Counted from the stretch's first letter, positions 22,012 to 33,874 are shown. The stretch: 64,000 bases of DNA from Flabesymbios commensalis (GCA_964017125.1 OZ024914.1:23426451-23490450); one strand, 5' to 3'. Numbers and translations: made by a program. The notes: generated from the letters alone by a model not told the origin.

Positions 22012-22409
22012 TCATTTCATTCATTCATTCATTCATTCTTTCATTCATTCATTCATTCATTCATTCATTCGTTCGTTCGTTCGTTTGTTCATTCGTTCGT
22101 TCGTTCGTTCGTTCGTTCGTTCGTTCGTTCGTTCGTTCGTTCGTTCGTTCGTTCGTTCGTTCGTTCGTTCGTTCGTTCGTTCGTTCGTTCGTTCGTTCGT
22201 TCGTTCGTTCGTTCGTTCGTTCGTTCGTTCGTTCGTTCGTTCGTTCGTTCGTTCGTTCGTTCGTTCGTTCGTTCGTTCATTCATTCGTTCGTTCGTTCGT
22301 TCGTTCGTATGTTCGTTCGTTCGTTCGTTCGTTCGTTCGTTCGTTCGTTCGTTCGTTCGTTCGTTCGTTCGTTCGTTCGTTCGTTCGTTCGTTCGTTCGT
22401 TCGTTCGTT

Positions 22410-22440
<31 letters not shown>

Positions 22441-22561
22441 TCGTTCGTTCGTTCGTTCGTTCGTTCGTTCGTTCGTTCGTTCGTTCGTTCGTTCGTTCGT
22501 TCGTTAGTTCGTTCGTTCGTTTGCTCGTTCATTCATTCATTCATTTATTCATTCGTTCGTT

Positions 22562-22592
<31 letters not shown>

Positions 22593-22803
22593 TCGTTCGT
22601 TCGTTCGTTCGTTCGTTCGTTCGTTCGTTCGTTCGTTCGTTCGTTCGTTCGTTCGTTCGTTCGTTCGTTAGTTCGTTCGTTCGTTTGCTCGTTCATTCAT
22701 TCATTCATTTATTCATTCGTTCGTTCGTTCGTTCGTTCGTTCGTTCGTTCGTTCGTTCGTTCGTTCGTTCGTTCGTTCGTTTGTTCATCCACCCATCCAT
22801 TCG
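22012..22803. repeat. (TTCG)n array with (TTCA) borders
   Basis: Almost 800 bp of TTCG units, bordered and interrupted by TTCA. A complex interruption (TTAG, TTTG, CTCG, four TTCA, TTTA) occurs twice about 164 bp apart, near 22505 and 22669, showing a segmental duplication inside the array. Long open frames on both strands are repeat translations only. Confidence 0.95.
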
Positions 22804-22919
22804 ACAACGTTGGTAACATTCTGCAGTTATTACAGAATCTTTACCCATTCACCCCATAAGTCCGCTCCCCATATTGTCCTCTTTACATCCAGACACAACC
22901 AGGTCAACACCAGCATTGA

Positions 22920-22978
22920 CCCAGTGATGGTCCAATACTAGCCAACTGCTGTTGGCCAGCATTGACCCATCACTGGGA
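22920..22978. repeat. Palindrome related to Fb
   Basis: CCCAGTGATGGTCCAATACT...GACCCATCACTGGG around loop TGCT; lacks the Fb apex. Confidence 0.6.
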
Positions 22979-23601
22979 AGGCCAAACTTGATGTCTTGGG
23001 TGTAACTGTATATATTTGTATACTGTCGTCAGTAATGCGCCGTGTTCTCGCGGTAAGGGGCCATTCAGTTTGTTACCCAAGTAGCCGCAATAACACATGC
23101 TCCCTTGAGACCATGCTGTGAGCAAACTAAGCCAGTGATAGACAAACTAAATACCAGTCCAGTTTGGTGTCCGTTTTTTCTCACTGTTCTTTTTTCACGA
23201 TCGACACCGCACTGTATATGTAGTGTTATTGTGTCATTTTTCTGTTACAACAGATTGTTTGTTCCTAACTATTGCTATGCTTCGTAGCCATCTTATCCAC
23301 TTAGACTATAGACAATATGTCTCGCCCACGATCCAAATCTCCATGAACAACAATTAGATGATATTACTTGATAATTTTAGGTCAAACACATTTTGCTGAT
23401 AATGATTTCAGTTACTTCTCTCATTCGGAAAACTATTTCTAACAAAAACTTAACGTCACAAATTACCATCGATATCGACCAGTGGTACAAGTGAGGAGAG
23501 TGTGTGATAAGCGGCATCCAGGACAGAAAGGGTACAGTAATCCCTGAGACTCCAGGACACGCTCTTAACATACAAGTCCCAGGCTTATCTCATCTGACCT
23601 A
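22979..23601. other. No recognised gene or repeat
   Basis: Short frames only, none with domain or signal features. Confidence 0.35.
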
Positions 23602-23847
23602 TTAACCCTTTAAGCTCCAGCCACGACTAGGATCGCTTTTATTTTTTATTAACACTTTAAGTAGGATCTCTTGAATGTGTAGCGTTTTTCGATTGAGCAA
23701 GATTTAAACATACTTGACAACCGATTGGAAAAATTTAATCTCAAATATGTATAATTTTCACCTACTTGTTACGGATCGCGTCAGCGAGATATAATTAAAG
23801 TGGGTCAATATTTCAAGTAGATTATGCGGCGATTGAAAGAGGGTTAA
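23602..23847 (-). mobile_element. Family A MITE, decayed stem
   Basis: TTAACCCTTTAAGCTCCAGC to GGCGATTGAAAGAGGGTTAA. Apex GGATCGCGTCAGCGAGA preserved although the outer stem is eroded. Confidence 0.7.
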
Positions 23848-23991
23848 ACCTGTGTGTTTAACATATGTGTTAGTCAAAGGGCCTATTAATTTATTTTAAC
23901 ATTAAATAGATACATTTCAATTTTAAAATTAAACATTTTATTGTTTAACCGAAGTGACTCAGTATGTAATGTTGATAGCATACACACTCTG

Positions 23992-24095
23992 ATAGCACGA
24001 TACATTTAGCCAATGTTGGTTTAATGTTGGGTCACCGTCTACGACGTTGACCCAACATTGAACCAACAATGGCTCACTCTCTCGTGTTTACTGGG
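23992..24095. repeat. Fb palindrome
   Basis: AGCACGATACATTTAGCCAA to CTCTCGTGTTTACTGGG, apex GTC-TAC-GAC; TGACCCAACATTGAACCAAC on the right arm. Confidence 0.75.
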
Positions 24096-25030
24096 TACTT
24101 TCAATCTGCGCACCCCCCCCCCTATTTGATTAGTTCTAGGATCATACAGTATCAATTATTAATACTGTCATTCAAACACAGTTTATAATTTTAGACATAC
24201 ATGGCAAATAATGGCATACAGTCGGTTGAAACGTTTCCTCGTTTGCTCGAGTTATACTGAGGAAATCTTATTTGTAAACAAGTCATGTCCCGCTCTGAAT
24301 ACGAATTGCCACCATTAGAGTCTGGAGGTGAATTAGAGTCTGGAACGGAATTATAATCCCATCATATTATTGTTGTCTGATTCAAGTCATAGCGTTTGAA
24401 AAAATATATGGGACATTTATAATATTAGAATGTGTTCAAACCAAATCTTCAGCGATTTGCTGAATAATTTTGAAAAAGTAGCATTTTAGAATAGAGAAGC
24501 AGGTTGCCAAAATGTGTGTAAATGGTTTGTGATACTGTATATGTCATATGGCACTTAGATGGGTGGCCGGTCTAAAGAGAATGACTAATTGTTGTATGTG
24601 ACTAATGGATCCTAAAGAATGCCAGTCGTTAAAGACGTCTGCTTAACAAAAAATCTGCCTAGGCAACCAGAATAAAAGGATTGCCTTGTCTAACACTACT
24701 TCATATGTATTATTAATCTCAAAATACTTGCATAGTCACGTACCTACGGAGTAACTTATATTATACACTGTATATATTTTATTTGCATATTACAGATTAC
24801 AGAATTCGCCAATTATTCTCCGATTCTGCCGATTTTGTCAACAAATTGTCGCAACTTTTCACATGCAGCAGTCACACCAAATTTCAAAATTTGTTTCTAA
24901 AAATTCGTAATGTGAACAGAAGCATAACTTAAATTTAAAATTTAATATGTGAAATTCATTTTTTCTCTACAGAATATCAGAAGAATATACACCCTGGATG
25001 GAAAATCACCCCCTAGGATTCAGAGTGTTG
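24096..25030. other. No supported gene
   Basis: C-run near 24111-24121, a small direct repeat (TTAGAGTCTGGA twice, 24316-24345), otherwise AT-rich. Confidence 0.35.
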
Positions 25031-25058
25031 TATGTGTCACATATTCGAGTGACACATA
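25031..25058. repeat. Short hairpin
   Basis: TATGTGTCAC and GTGACACATA around ATATTCGA. Confidence 0.6.
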
Positions 25059-25181
25059 TGACCCTGTAGTTGTTAGGGTCGTAATGTTATGGTTCTAATG
25101 AAACATTAAAAATACTTTTGACGTTGTTTCAACAATGATCGATTGTGGCGTAGCTTTGCGCCAACGTCTGGCTGTTTGTCC

Positions 25182-25436
25182 TTTTACCCCTTTAATCGCC
25201 AAGGTATTTAATTTAAATTTTCATCCACTTGAAGTTGTCTCTCGTTGACGCGATCCACAACTTCAAGTGAGTGAAAATTATTCAGATTTGACAAAAGGGA
25301 GCTTAACTATTTTGAAATCTTGCTGATTGATGTCACGTTTTATCTGTGACATATTATTTAAAAGGTGGTATTTAAAGTGCTAATACTGAAATGAAAAATC
25401 GAGTTTAATCGGGAACGACAGTTAATACGGGGTTAA
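25182..25436 (+). mobile_element. Family A MITE
   Basis: TTACCCCTTTAATCGCCAAG to AATACGGGGTTAA. Stem CCACTTGAAGTTGT/ACAACTTCAAGTGAG, apex TCGTTGACGCGA. Confidence 0.78.
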
Positions 25437-25635
25437 GAACCAGCACTTACAATAGGTGATAACATGCTATAAGCGGTAATAACCTGCCTTCCCTCGTTCA
25501 TATCGTCTACTATGTCAGTAATAACACTGATCTTACATTACGTACATTACGTATCCTACAGGTACTTTCATAACGCAGCAGGAGTTTTATGCCGCTCCTT
25601 TCATAATATTTGCTTGTCTCCAGACCACAGAGAAT

Positions 25636-25739
25636 ACTATACATCTATCGAACCCTTGTTGGTTTAATATCGGTCAAGCGTCTGCGACGCTGGCCCAACG
25701 TCAGCCCAACACTGGGTGAATATGTCGTGTTGGCTGGGT
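25636..25739. repeat. Fb palindrome
   Basis: CGAACCCTTGTTGG...TGTCGTGTTGGCTGGG, apex AGCGTCTGCGACGCT. Confidence 0.65.
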
Positions 25740-26154
25740 CGTGCGTCGTTAGTGCAGACCAGAGAGTCCTAGAATGCTATTCTCTCACGGGATCAGGGCC
25801 AGTATTCTCGTACAATATCGTAACTTGTACGGGATCTGGTCCATGAACTTGCTAGAGCAGAGCACCGAGGATTGACAATAAAGATCGCTTCATGTATCTT
25901 GGTGCAGTGGGACTTTAGTGTCAAAATGATAGGAAAAATGTATGAAATAGCAAACATTTGACCATTAACAATCTTCGACTCCTCTCCTGCTAAGGCTAAG
26001 CTTGATGTTTTTGGGCAGCACTGTATATATTTGTATACTGTCTCCAGTATACTGTAGTCTGTTCAAACAATTATATTTGCGATCACGTTATGTGCGTATA
26101 TACATGTTTTTGTTATGGGGTAGATCTATTTTTGTACATCTCAATATTAAAGTA

Positions 26155-26215
26155 CAACACGTTGACTAAATGTAGTCTTATTCTTGGCCACCGCCTGCGG
26201 TGTAACCATGCTCGA
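26155..26215. repeat. Fb fragment with GCC-TGC-GGT apex
   Basis: ACAACACGTTGACTAAATGT then CCACCGCCTGCGGTG; GTC/GAC at the apex has become GCC/GGT. Confidence 0.45.
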
Positions 26216-26524
26216 CAGCAGATTTGTAATATAATGGCTGGGCAATCTTCCACTGGGTACACTGCATGTTAATTCAAAAGAATTTACGTTGATTCAACGT
26301 CGTGGACGGCTATTTCTGCTAATCTCATCAATTCCTCTGTTTATTATATCTCATGTTTCAGTTTAACCTAACTACAGCAGAAATACATAATCGAGTACTA
26401 GTACACAACGTTGGCCAGAATATAAACAACTTTAATTCATTTTCACTTTATGATTTGCTATTTTATTTGTTTGACATTTTTTCAACTTTGGAATTCGCAC
26501 CTGTATTCCACCATCACGTCAGTG

Positions 26525-26633
26525 CCCAGTAAACTCGATAAAGTGAACCAATGTTGTTTTAACTTTGGCCCACCGTCGCAGACGGCGGGCCAAAGGTAAA
26601 ACAACATTGGTTCAATGTATCGATTTCACTGGG
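26525..26633. repeat. Fb palindrome with arm-specific covariation
   Basis: CCCAGTAAACTCGATAAAGT to ATCGATTTCACTGGG; TTTTAACTTTGGCCC pairs with GGGCCAAAGGTAAAA where other copies have AATGTTGG/CCAACATT. Apex GTC-GCA-GAC. Confidence 0.88.
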
Positions 26634-26894
26634 TGGTAACTCGGTGTTATTCGTATCACGGGTAGCCGGCCCTGTGAGGTGCCTTTTGACTCACCTGAGA
26701 GCCTGAGTGCTCGCCAGTGAGACAACAATCATTGTATAACACCAGTTACCCATGTCAATAAGATATCCACCAGGGTCCATAGACAACTGTCAAGCAAGGT
26801 GAATGCTCGTATTTACTTCAAAAACAATGTCACACATCGGCTAGTTAGGTGATCAGAATGCTGACCAGATACAAGTACTTGTACCTGACTTGAC

Positions 26895-26923
26895 GAGTAT
26901 TCACGCTTTAAGCGCGAATACTC
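26895..26923. repeat. Short perfect hairpin
   Basis: GAGTATTC and GAATACTC around ACGCTTTAAGCGC. Confidence 0.65.
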
Positions 26924-26992
26924 CTAATGTCTGGTACAAGTCAGCGTGCCAGCTAGAATAGCCACTTTTTGCGTCGGGTGACGTCGTGTTCC

Positions 26993-27062
26993 CTTTATCT
27001 AGTGGTTAACGCTACAACCTGTCACGCCGGAGTTCGGAGTTCGTTCTCATATCTAGTTGTGT
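26993..27062 (+). mobile_element. tRNA-derived sequence, tRNA-Asp-like
   Basis: TCTAGTGGTTAACGC (A-box region), CCTGTCACGCC (anticodon-loop region with GTC as in tRNA-Asp), then a weak B box GAGTTCGTTCTC. Likely a decayed SINE head. Confidence 0.45.
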
Positions 27063-27156
27063 TTTAAAAATAATTTTATAAAATGTTTCTTCTTCGTAGA
27101 GATTTAATATTGTGACCAAGAGGTAGCTTCTTAGCCTCCATTCAAGCGTGTTATAT

Positions 27157-27619
27157 TTATTCATTCATTCATTCATTCATTCATTCATTCATTCATTCAT
27201 TCATTCATTCATTCATTCATTCATTCATTCATTCATTCATTCATTCATTCATTCATTCATTCATTCATTCATTAATTCATTCATTCATTCATTTATTCAT
27301 TTATTCATTCATTCATTCAATAATTCATTCATTCATTCATTCATTCATTCATTTATTTATTCATTCATTCATTCATTCATTTATTCACTCACTCACTCAC
27401 TCACTCACTCACTCACTCACTCAATCACTCACTCACTCACTCACTCACTCACTCACTCACTCACTCACTCACTCACTCACTCACTCACTCACTCACTCAC
27501 TCACTCACTCACTCACTCACTCACTCACTCACTCACTCACTCACTCACTCACTCACTCACTCACTCACTCACTCACTCACTCACTCACTCACTCACTCAC
27601 TCACTCACTCACTCACTCA
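27157..27619. repeat. (TTCA)n passing into (CTCA)n
   Basis: TTCA units to about 27386, then CTCA units to 27619, with a few point interruptions in the first part and one (CTCAATCA) in the second. The open frame across it is repeat translation. Confidence 0.95.
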
Positions 27620-27640
27620 TAAACATTTTAATGATACTTG

Positions 27641-27770
27641 ACTTTGTTTATTTGAAATCTTGCTTTAAATATTGTTTAAAGAGTCTATTAATTTCCAATA
27701 ACAGTGAATTAATTGGCTAATAAAACTGATTGAAAGCGACTAATATTGTGATGAGCAGGCAAAGGGTTAA
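27641..27770 (+). mobile_element. Truncated family A' tail next to the array
   Basis: TTTGAAATCTTGC, CCAATAACAGTGAATTAATT, GGCAAAGGGTTAA: the A' tail without its hairpin half, which should lie where the tetranucleotide array now ends. Confidence 0.65.
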
Positions 27771-27992
27771 TACAGTGAACACAGCTTTATCCCTGCTCCA
27801 CCGCGTCTCCTCAACCGGGCTGAACCATACTGAGGTGAACTTAGTAAATGGGATGACATAACCTGGTTACATAGGGACTACCGGGGGACTGAGGGACATT
27901 CCATATGTCTATATCCTACATTTGTCCAGGTGGGCGTAAACATCACACCTTACTCTGCTCAAGTGCTGGTGGTCCCTGGGCTATTCTGCCGT

Positions 27993-28056
27993 GCAAAGCC
28001 AAAAGGCAGTATCTGCTCACTTTCCAAGTGAGCAGATACTGCCTTTTGACTTTGCA
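27993..28056. repeat. G palindrome, best copy
   Basis: GCAAAGCCAAAAGGCAGTAT to GATACTGCCTTTTGACTTTG, centre CTCACTTTCCAAGTGAG; one mismatched pair. Confidence 0.85.
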
Positions 28057-29087
28057 GAGCAGTGTTGTATGACACATTTTCTGAACGCCTTGTCAGATTA
28101 TAGGTTTTGTTAGACGCAAACTAAAGTGTTGGTAGAAGGCTTCTGGTCTGAACACCTGGGGATGCTTAGTCCAAGTGAGCTTACTTCATTGTATTGTATA
28201 TCTCAAGATATACTCATCCATCTAATGACAAACAACTACATCCGCATCAAAAATGAAGTAATAGCATTAATTATTATATTTTATGAATTTTAGTTATTTA
28301 AATAAAACTACTCATGACATGTCAAGGATACGTGATTTTCGACAATGTAATAAAAATTAGGTTTGAGAGAATTATACGTAAAGTAACAATTTGAAAATAA
28401 TTGTATGGAATAATTGTATGCAATATATTATTTTGCAAAATGAATACAATGCACTTACATGTATTGTCTTTCAATTTGTGAAAACAAAAGTGCGTCAACA
28501 GAGTAGAGGCCCATTCCAATAGAAATCTGAAAGTTGTGCAATTGTAAAGTTCTTGTCATTCAATTAGATAGGCTCAATTTTTTATAGTGGAAATGAGAGA
28601 AAGTTTTTCATTTATGCGCATTTTTGTCCGATCAGCAAGATTTGAAAGTAATGGTCATCAGATTTGCATACCTAATTATTATTTATACAATTAAGTGTGA
28701 ACGTTGTGTCAGAGGTACCTGGACGCCTGGCCATGGTAAATTATTTTCGAGGTCTGAATCAAGTGACACACCAGTCGTCTCACGCAACGTGATACACCGA
28801 CCAACAGGTACAAATATGCTGAATATAGCCCACGCCACCAACAGCCAAGAATGGAAAGTCAGGATTGAAAAAGCGCCGTCAAAATAGACTATTGTTGACA
28901 CCGAAACTGTAGATCCTCATCGACCCGAGTGTGCCCTTACAACGTGTAAGACGGCAGAGTAATATGTCAATATGTCTGAGCTGATTTGTCAACGTTTTCC
29001 AAGTGCGATGTGCCATTTTTTTCGTTTTCAAGGATGTGCTATTATTTCTCCACGAGCTGAGCGTTGACCTGTTTACGAATGGCCAGA
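28057..29087. other. No recognised gene or repeat
   Basis: AT-rich. Overlapping frames on both strands near 28624-28901 show no domain and no matching splice signals. Confidence 0.35.
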
Positions 29088-29248
29088 TTTAACCCGTATA
29101 CCGCTTTGTTAATCAGTATTTAATTTGAGGCAGAACATCTGCGAATCTTTATGATTAAACACTCATTTAATTCCCAATAACAGTGATTTGATCGACTAAT
29201 AAAACGGATTAGAAACGACTATTGTCGCGCTTAGCGGCGAAAGGGTCA
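29088..29248 (+). mobile_element. Family A' MITE lacking the hairpin
   Basis: TTTAACCCGTATACCGC, then CAATAACAGTGATTTGATCG and GCTTAGCGGCGAAAGGGT. The hairpin segment is deleted. Confidence 0.6.
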
Positions 29249-30227
29249 CATAAAAACGTTCAGATAGTTGACGTTTTAGTTGAAACATACGTCAAACTTA
29301 CTATACAGGATATATTTACTTTTTATGGTGCAGTTGTTTTGCACATGACAGTACTCCATATCGTATGAGTGTTTACCTCTTTACTTCCAGGCTGTACTAC
29401 TCAGTTTGCTGGGTTATGCAATGTTTTGATGTTAGATATTACTTTTTCCCAAGTCAATGTCTTCTGCGTCTACATTATTTGTTCTTGGTATCCCGTGAAT
29501 TGATTTGTTTCCACACCCTTAGTTCACTTCAACAATGGCGACAGCGTATTCTGGGATCGTCAGCTACTCTTTTCACACTGCATATTACTCTGTAAACCTT
29601 GATTCCAAATAATACTTTTGCAGAACTTCAAGACTATATTATGTCAAGAATACTAAGTGCAGCCAAATTATTACGTTTGTTCATTCTGAAAGCCAAATTA
29701 TGTTTCACAAAATTTTACAACCCCTCCCCTACCAGGAAATGAAACGGTGGCTCCATGTATTTTACTAAGCAGTACATGTTCTATGAGACTCTTCATTGTC
29801 GGCTTGATCCATATCGAGTTATTAATTTTAAGCGTAACCAGGTTATCGTTGTGTTGCTATGCTAGATATATACCTTTTCAAAGCATCAGAAATTGATAAA
29901 ATAGCTGGGGGTAGATCCTCAGTTAATATAATAGTTCCATCCAGAAGATGTCTGTTTTTTCATATATGGATATTTATTGATCAAATGAAATGACTGGCAA
30001 TTCACCAGAATGATGCTATAATGGTCAAGTGAGCTAAATGAGGGTTGTGTAGACTACTAAGTATAGAAGCCTGTATTGATTTTCAGCTCATATCACTCTT
30101 ATAGCTTGGCATTTGTGATGAATAAGAATGTAAATAATGACAGAACAATATACTTATCACTCATTTCCAATACACTAACCCTCCTAATTTCCTAATTAAT
30201 ACACAGGTCTTTATTGTATTTTTGTGT
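29249..30227. other. No recognised gene or repeat
   Basis: AT-rich; the short frame at 29365-29595 has no family features. Confidence 0.35.
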
Positions 30228-30285
30228 GACTTTTTTCGTCACATGAAGATGTGGATTTCTGCCGCAATTTTCACTTCGTTGTGAT
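30228..30285. repeat. Decayed family D hairpin
   Basis: TTTTTTCGTCACATGAAG and CTGCCGCAATTTTCACTTCG. Confidence 0.35.
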
Positions 30286-31070
30286 TTAAATCACCTGATT
30301 TGTATTATATATCCATGTATGGAATATGGAATTAAAATTCCTCATTGCGATGCATTCTCCCATTCTTAATTCTATTAATTTTTACTGTAATGTTTATATT
30401 TTGCATATATATGGCATGTAGGTTTTTAAATCACATAATTATCACGTTGAATAATCCAGTTATCGTCATTGCTTTCATATCAACCCCTTAATCTCGTATA
30501 TGTCATTGGACGAGTGGCGGGTATGTAGAAGACACTTTATTGGAGCCAAAATTGAAATGAAGATCCATAAGCTGAGCTATGTTGGTGCTTCCTATGTCAA
30601 ACAGAGGGTCTACATGCTCACGTATTCACACAAGATGACTGAAAAATTGTCACCAGTTATCAGTTGTGTTGTCACGCTTGTTTCGAGTCGCCCTGTATGC
30701 ATCAAATAATACATAACACAATAATATTATTCGTGGGTACACCCCGAAATTCTACAACACCAACTGCTTCATGTCTAACGTGCGCTAAAAAAACAATTCC
30801 ATTTTTAAATACTGAATAATATGTATTGTTTTTAACTGTTCAGATATATTCACTCAATGGCTCTAACTGAACAGCACAAAAGCGTTTGCAACGCTCTCAT
30901 ACGCTATATATTTGTCTATAGGCCTTATCGTTGTACAGTTTAATCCTTGTGCTACTGGGACAGTGTATATAAATTTGAAGCAAATTGCGAACTAAATGAA
31001 ATGCCTCTGAAATTGGTCAAACAGTTTGTGATAGATGATTATATTTGGGAGATTTTCATAAACAGAAGTA
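30286..31070. other. No recognised gene
   Basis: Possibly the body of the D element on its right side (AAATTGCGAACTAAATGAAA), otherwise unassigned. Confidence 0.3.
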
Positions 31071-31129
31071 TTTTTCGTCATTTGAAGCTGGAAATTGCGT
31101 CAGCAATTCCAGCTTCAAATGACGAAAAA
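31071..31129. repeat. Family D hairpin, near perfect
   Basis: TTTTTCGTCATTTGAAGCTG and its complement; apex AATTGCGTCAGCAATT with a single extra A in one arm. Confidence 0.85.
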
Positions 31130-32230
31130 TAGAAACAACAATTCGGCATGCCAAACGCAAATGCGGCTTCGTTACAGATGAACATATAGACCTGCTCTAA
31201 TCATGATAATATGTCAAGTTAGACATTCTGAAGCGCAACCTTTCTCTATTGAAACTCAGTGTTCCGAGTCGTGACCACGAGTATTAGGCCGCTATGTGGA
31301 GATGGGGATAGCTGAATACTCCCGAGATTACATTACACAGTATCAATATAATTATAGTATCTGTGTTGGAGTCGTTTATGCTAATTCACCATGACAAAGA
31401 TGATCAACAACCGCGTAATGTATTCTAAACTCAGACTATTGTTATGTACAGTACGAGTATATAGTTAAGGCACCGTGTCAATCTATATGAACAGTTATAA
31501 TATTTTAACCATGTCGTCCCCTCGGGGATAAAGGGTCTTATATGCTACTCATTTGAGTGGCAGATAACATCGTTTAGTATGAGTGACAGATAGGATGTTT
31601 TTGCTCCATGTGGATGATATTCATTTTAAACATTTTAATAGTATTTGTATTCATAATTTACTCTTACTATGCTTTATGTATCTTAGTACACGTTTATTTC
31701 TGGCTACAACGTCGGTTTTTCTTATCTATTAGCCAAATAACCTAGCCAAGAAAAGGCAGTTACGTATAATTATGCCATCTATTCTGAATATAGTATTGTT
31801 ATATCAACACGCAAATCGTCGTAAACCTTTTTTGGCAAACATTCTGGTAACTATTTACTATACGTTACCGTACTGTATCTTTATAATCTTGATTATGAGA
31901 TAGGCAAGTTGAACGTTTATGTCATGTACACAACTATGAATGCAATATCTTATGCGTAACGTGTCATATGGATATAAGTAAAATCGCTTCATCGACAAAA
32001 ATATATTTCATATATTCCTTCAAAACACTGGGAGAAGAGATAGATTTATATATCGTTTAGATATCTATCGCTAACATCTAACGTTTTACAACAAAGCCCG
32101 GCATCATAAAGTCAAAAGATGGTACTTAGCTAGCATTGTGGTTTCGCTGTCACAGTCATCAACATTCCACTGCTCATGAACTGTTTTTGCCATGGCCTTG
32201 TAAAGTAACTGTTTGTGAAATGCATAATCA
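31130..32230. other. No recognised gene or repeat
   Basis: AT-rich; no domain-bearing frame. Confidence 0.35.
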
Positions 32231-32476
32231 CTTACCCTTCAACTGCCGGTGCCGCATATATTCGGGTTTTCATGTTTTATTAGCACATTAAGTACCACAT
32301 TTTAAATATGTTTAAGATAAAATGTGACATCAACCAGCAAGATTTGACAAGAGTTGACCGCCATTTTGTCAAATCTGAAGAATTTTCAGTCACTTGAAGT
32401 TGTGGATCGCGTCAGCGAGACACAACTTCAAGTGGGTGAAAATTCAAATTGAATAATTTGGCGGTTAAAGCGTTAA
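32231..32476 (-). mobile_element. Family A MITE
   Basis: TTACCCTTCAACTGCCGG to TTTGGCGGTTAAAGCGTTAA; stem CACTTGAAGTTGTG/CACAACTTCAAGTG, GA facing GA, apex TCGCGTCAGCGA. Confidence 0.82.
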
Positions 32477-33475
32477 ACTACACTCTACTCTGCATGCACC
32501 ATTTGCTACATTCAACAATAGTCATGAATGTGCATTTAGAGCTGGCACCAACGAAATAACTGGTGATAATGGGTTCTACTGGATTGCTCCATACAAGGAA
32601 AATAGAATCTGATTCTGATTCCATATAACTAGTCATTTGTTACTCTGTGGCGTGTTGTGGTAGAGCATGAGTCACCAGAAGTTAAATCTCATTAACGGTT
32701 ATCATTCAGAGTCGTGTATGTCATAGGACGCACAGAAATGAGCACAAAAACACCTCAGCATTGTGTGCTATTATAAATGGCTGGATAGCATGCAACATGT
32801 ACATCGCTCTGGATTCAGACCAATCGCAGCTCTATGTATGTGAACACTTTTAACGGGGTACGATGACAGATATAATGTGTGTGGTTTTTTATTGGGTGAT
32901 GTGGGAGTCGTGGCCAATTCGATGTGTTACATCCACGAAAACATAAATTTATCATAAACATGTTTAATGAATATAACACTCTTACTTCACGTTCGAAACT
33001 AAAAGCAGTTTGTGTTATTTATAGTTACCCGTTATGGACGCTTATGACGCTCGCGTTCAAATTTATCGCTCCGTTTTAATGCAAATGCTGAAGCCATTGC
33101 TATTGTTCTATTACTATTATATTGTGTATTGCATTCCTTTACTTACTGAATGTTATTTGAAATAACGTACACATCAGAATGACACATTATATTCATTAAA
33201 AGACAAACCTGATTTTGCCTGTATATGGAAAACCCCGTCTCACCACTATAATTATTTAAATATTGATTTTGTGTTACACATTTTCAAAATGGCAGAACAT
33301 CCCAGTTGATCATCAAATAGAGTTATTAATTTGACCTATTATATTTAAAATAAAACTGTAGTCTCAATCTGAACAATGAGGTTTTATAGAACATCTTTCA
33401 TCTCCTATACGTACAATTAAATGTGCTCCTTTTGTTTACTGTGTAGTAATTTTATGTTTAATCCGGTTGTTGTAG
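32477..33475. other. Sequence upstream of the first coding exon
   Basis: No repeat family and no CpG enrichment. The last 60 bases are T-rich and end TTGTTGTAG|ATG, fitting an acceptor at the start codon rather than a promoter here. Confidence 0.4.
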
Positions 33476-33560
33476 ATGTGGGTGACACGGCTGTCTTGTG
33501 GTTTGATGTTGCTGCTATGTCTAGCGCGACCAGCCTCTACACAATATGATATGATCGCAG
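33476..33560 (+). CDS. First coding exon: signal peptide of a discoidin-domain protein
   Basis: Seen: 28 codons plus one base, beginning MWVTRLSCGLMLLLCLARPA. There is a basic residue at position 5, a hydrophobic core at about residues 6-17 and a small-residue region at 18-22, which is a typical secretory signal peptide. The exon ends GCAG|GTAAGAG, a strong donor, leaving phase 1. The next discoidin exon starts in the matching phase; joining them turns the split codon into GAC (Asp) and gives MIAD-GCDYNGPLG. Reading on past the donor meets a stop within about 110 bases, inside a palindrome, so the longer open frame is not real. The two bases before the ATG are AG after a T-rich stretch, so a non-coding 5' exon probably splices here. 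Inference: the N-terminus of a secreted or type I membrane protein. A small coding exon inside the 28 kb intron could have been missed. Confidence 0.72.
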
Positions 33561-33599
33561 GTAAGAGAAACAGCATGTATGCAAAAAGGTCCCAAGAAA

Positions 33600-33700
33600 G
33601 TGCCGGTGCGGAGTATATCGCACTTGTTCAGTTTACCAGTCCGCGCACCCCGTGCGCGGGCTGGTGAACTGAACAAGTGACATAATCTCCGCACCGGTAC
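33600..33700. repeat. GC-rich 101-bp palindrome beside the exon-1 donor
   Basis: GTGCCGGTGCGGAG...CTCCGCACCGGTAC outside, CACTTGTTCAGTTTACCAGT and CCGCGCAC/GTGCGCGG inside, loop CCC. Arms of 49 bp differ at a handful of sites. It starts 40 bases after the exon-1 splice donor. No second copy in the window. Confidence 0.85.
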
Positions 33701-33766
33701 GATCCGAGTGACTTTAAAAAAATGTCCCGGATGAATTTATAATGAAAACATTCAGGAGTGACATAT

Positions 33767-33874
33767 CCCAGTAAGCACGAGACGTTGTCTCAATGCTGAT
33801 TTAATGTTGGCCCACTGTCTGCGACGTTGACACAACGTTTATAATACAACATTGAGTCCACGTATCGTGCTGGG
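33767..33874. repeat. Fb palindrome
   Basis: CCCAGTAAGCACGAGACGTT to ACGTATCGTGCTGGG, apex GTC-TGC-GAC. AT stands on both flanks. Confidence 0.75.

Noticed and set aside
21998-22859. Long open frames of SFVRSFVR and NERTNERT type
   Set aside because: A four-base repeat without stops is open in all frames; no start context, splice sites or other protein sequence.
27148-27720. 190-codon frame of FIHS and LTHS repeats
   Set aside because: Translation of the (TTCA)n/(CTCA)n array.
33561-33667. Continuation of the signal-peptide frame past 33560
   Set aside because: It crosses a strong GTAAGAG donor and runs into a palindrome; splicing to 61871 in matching phase explains the exon better.
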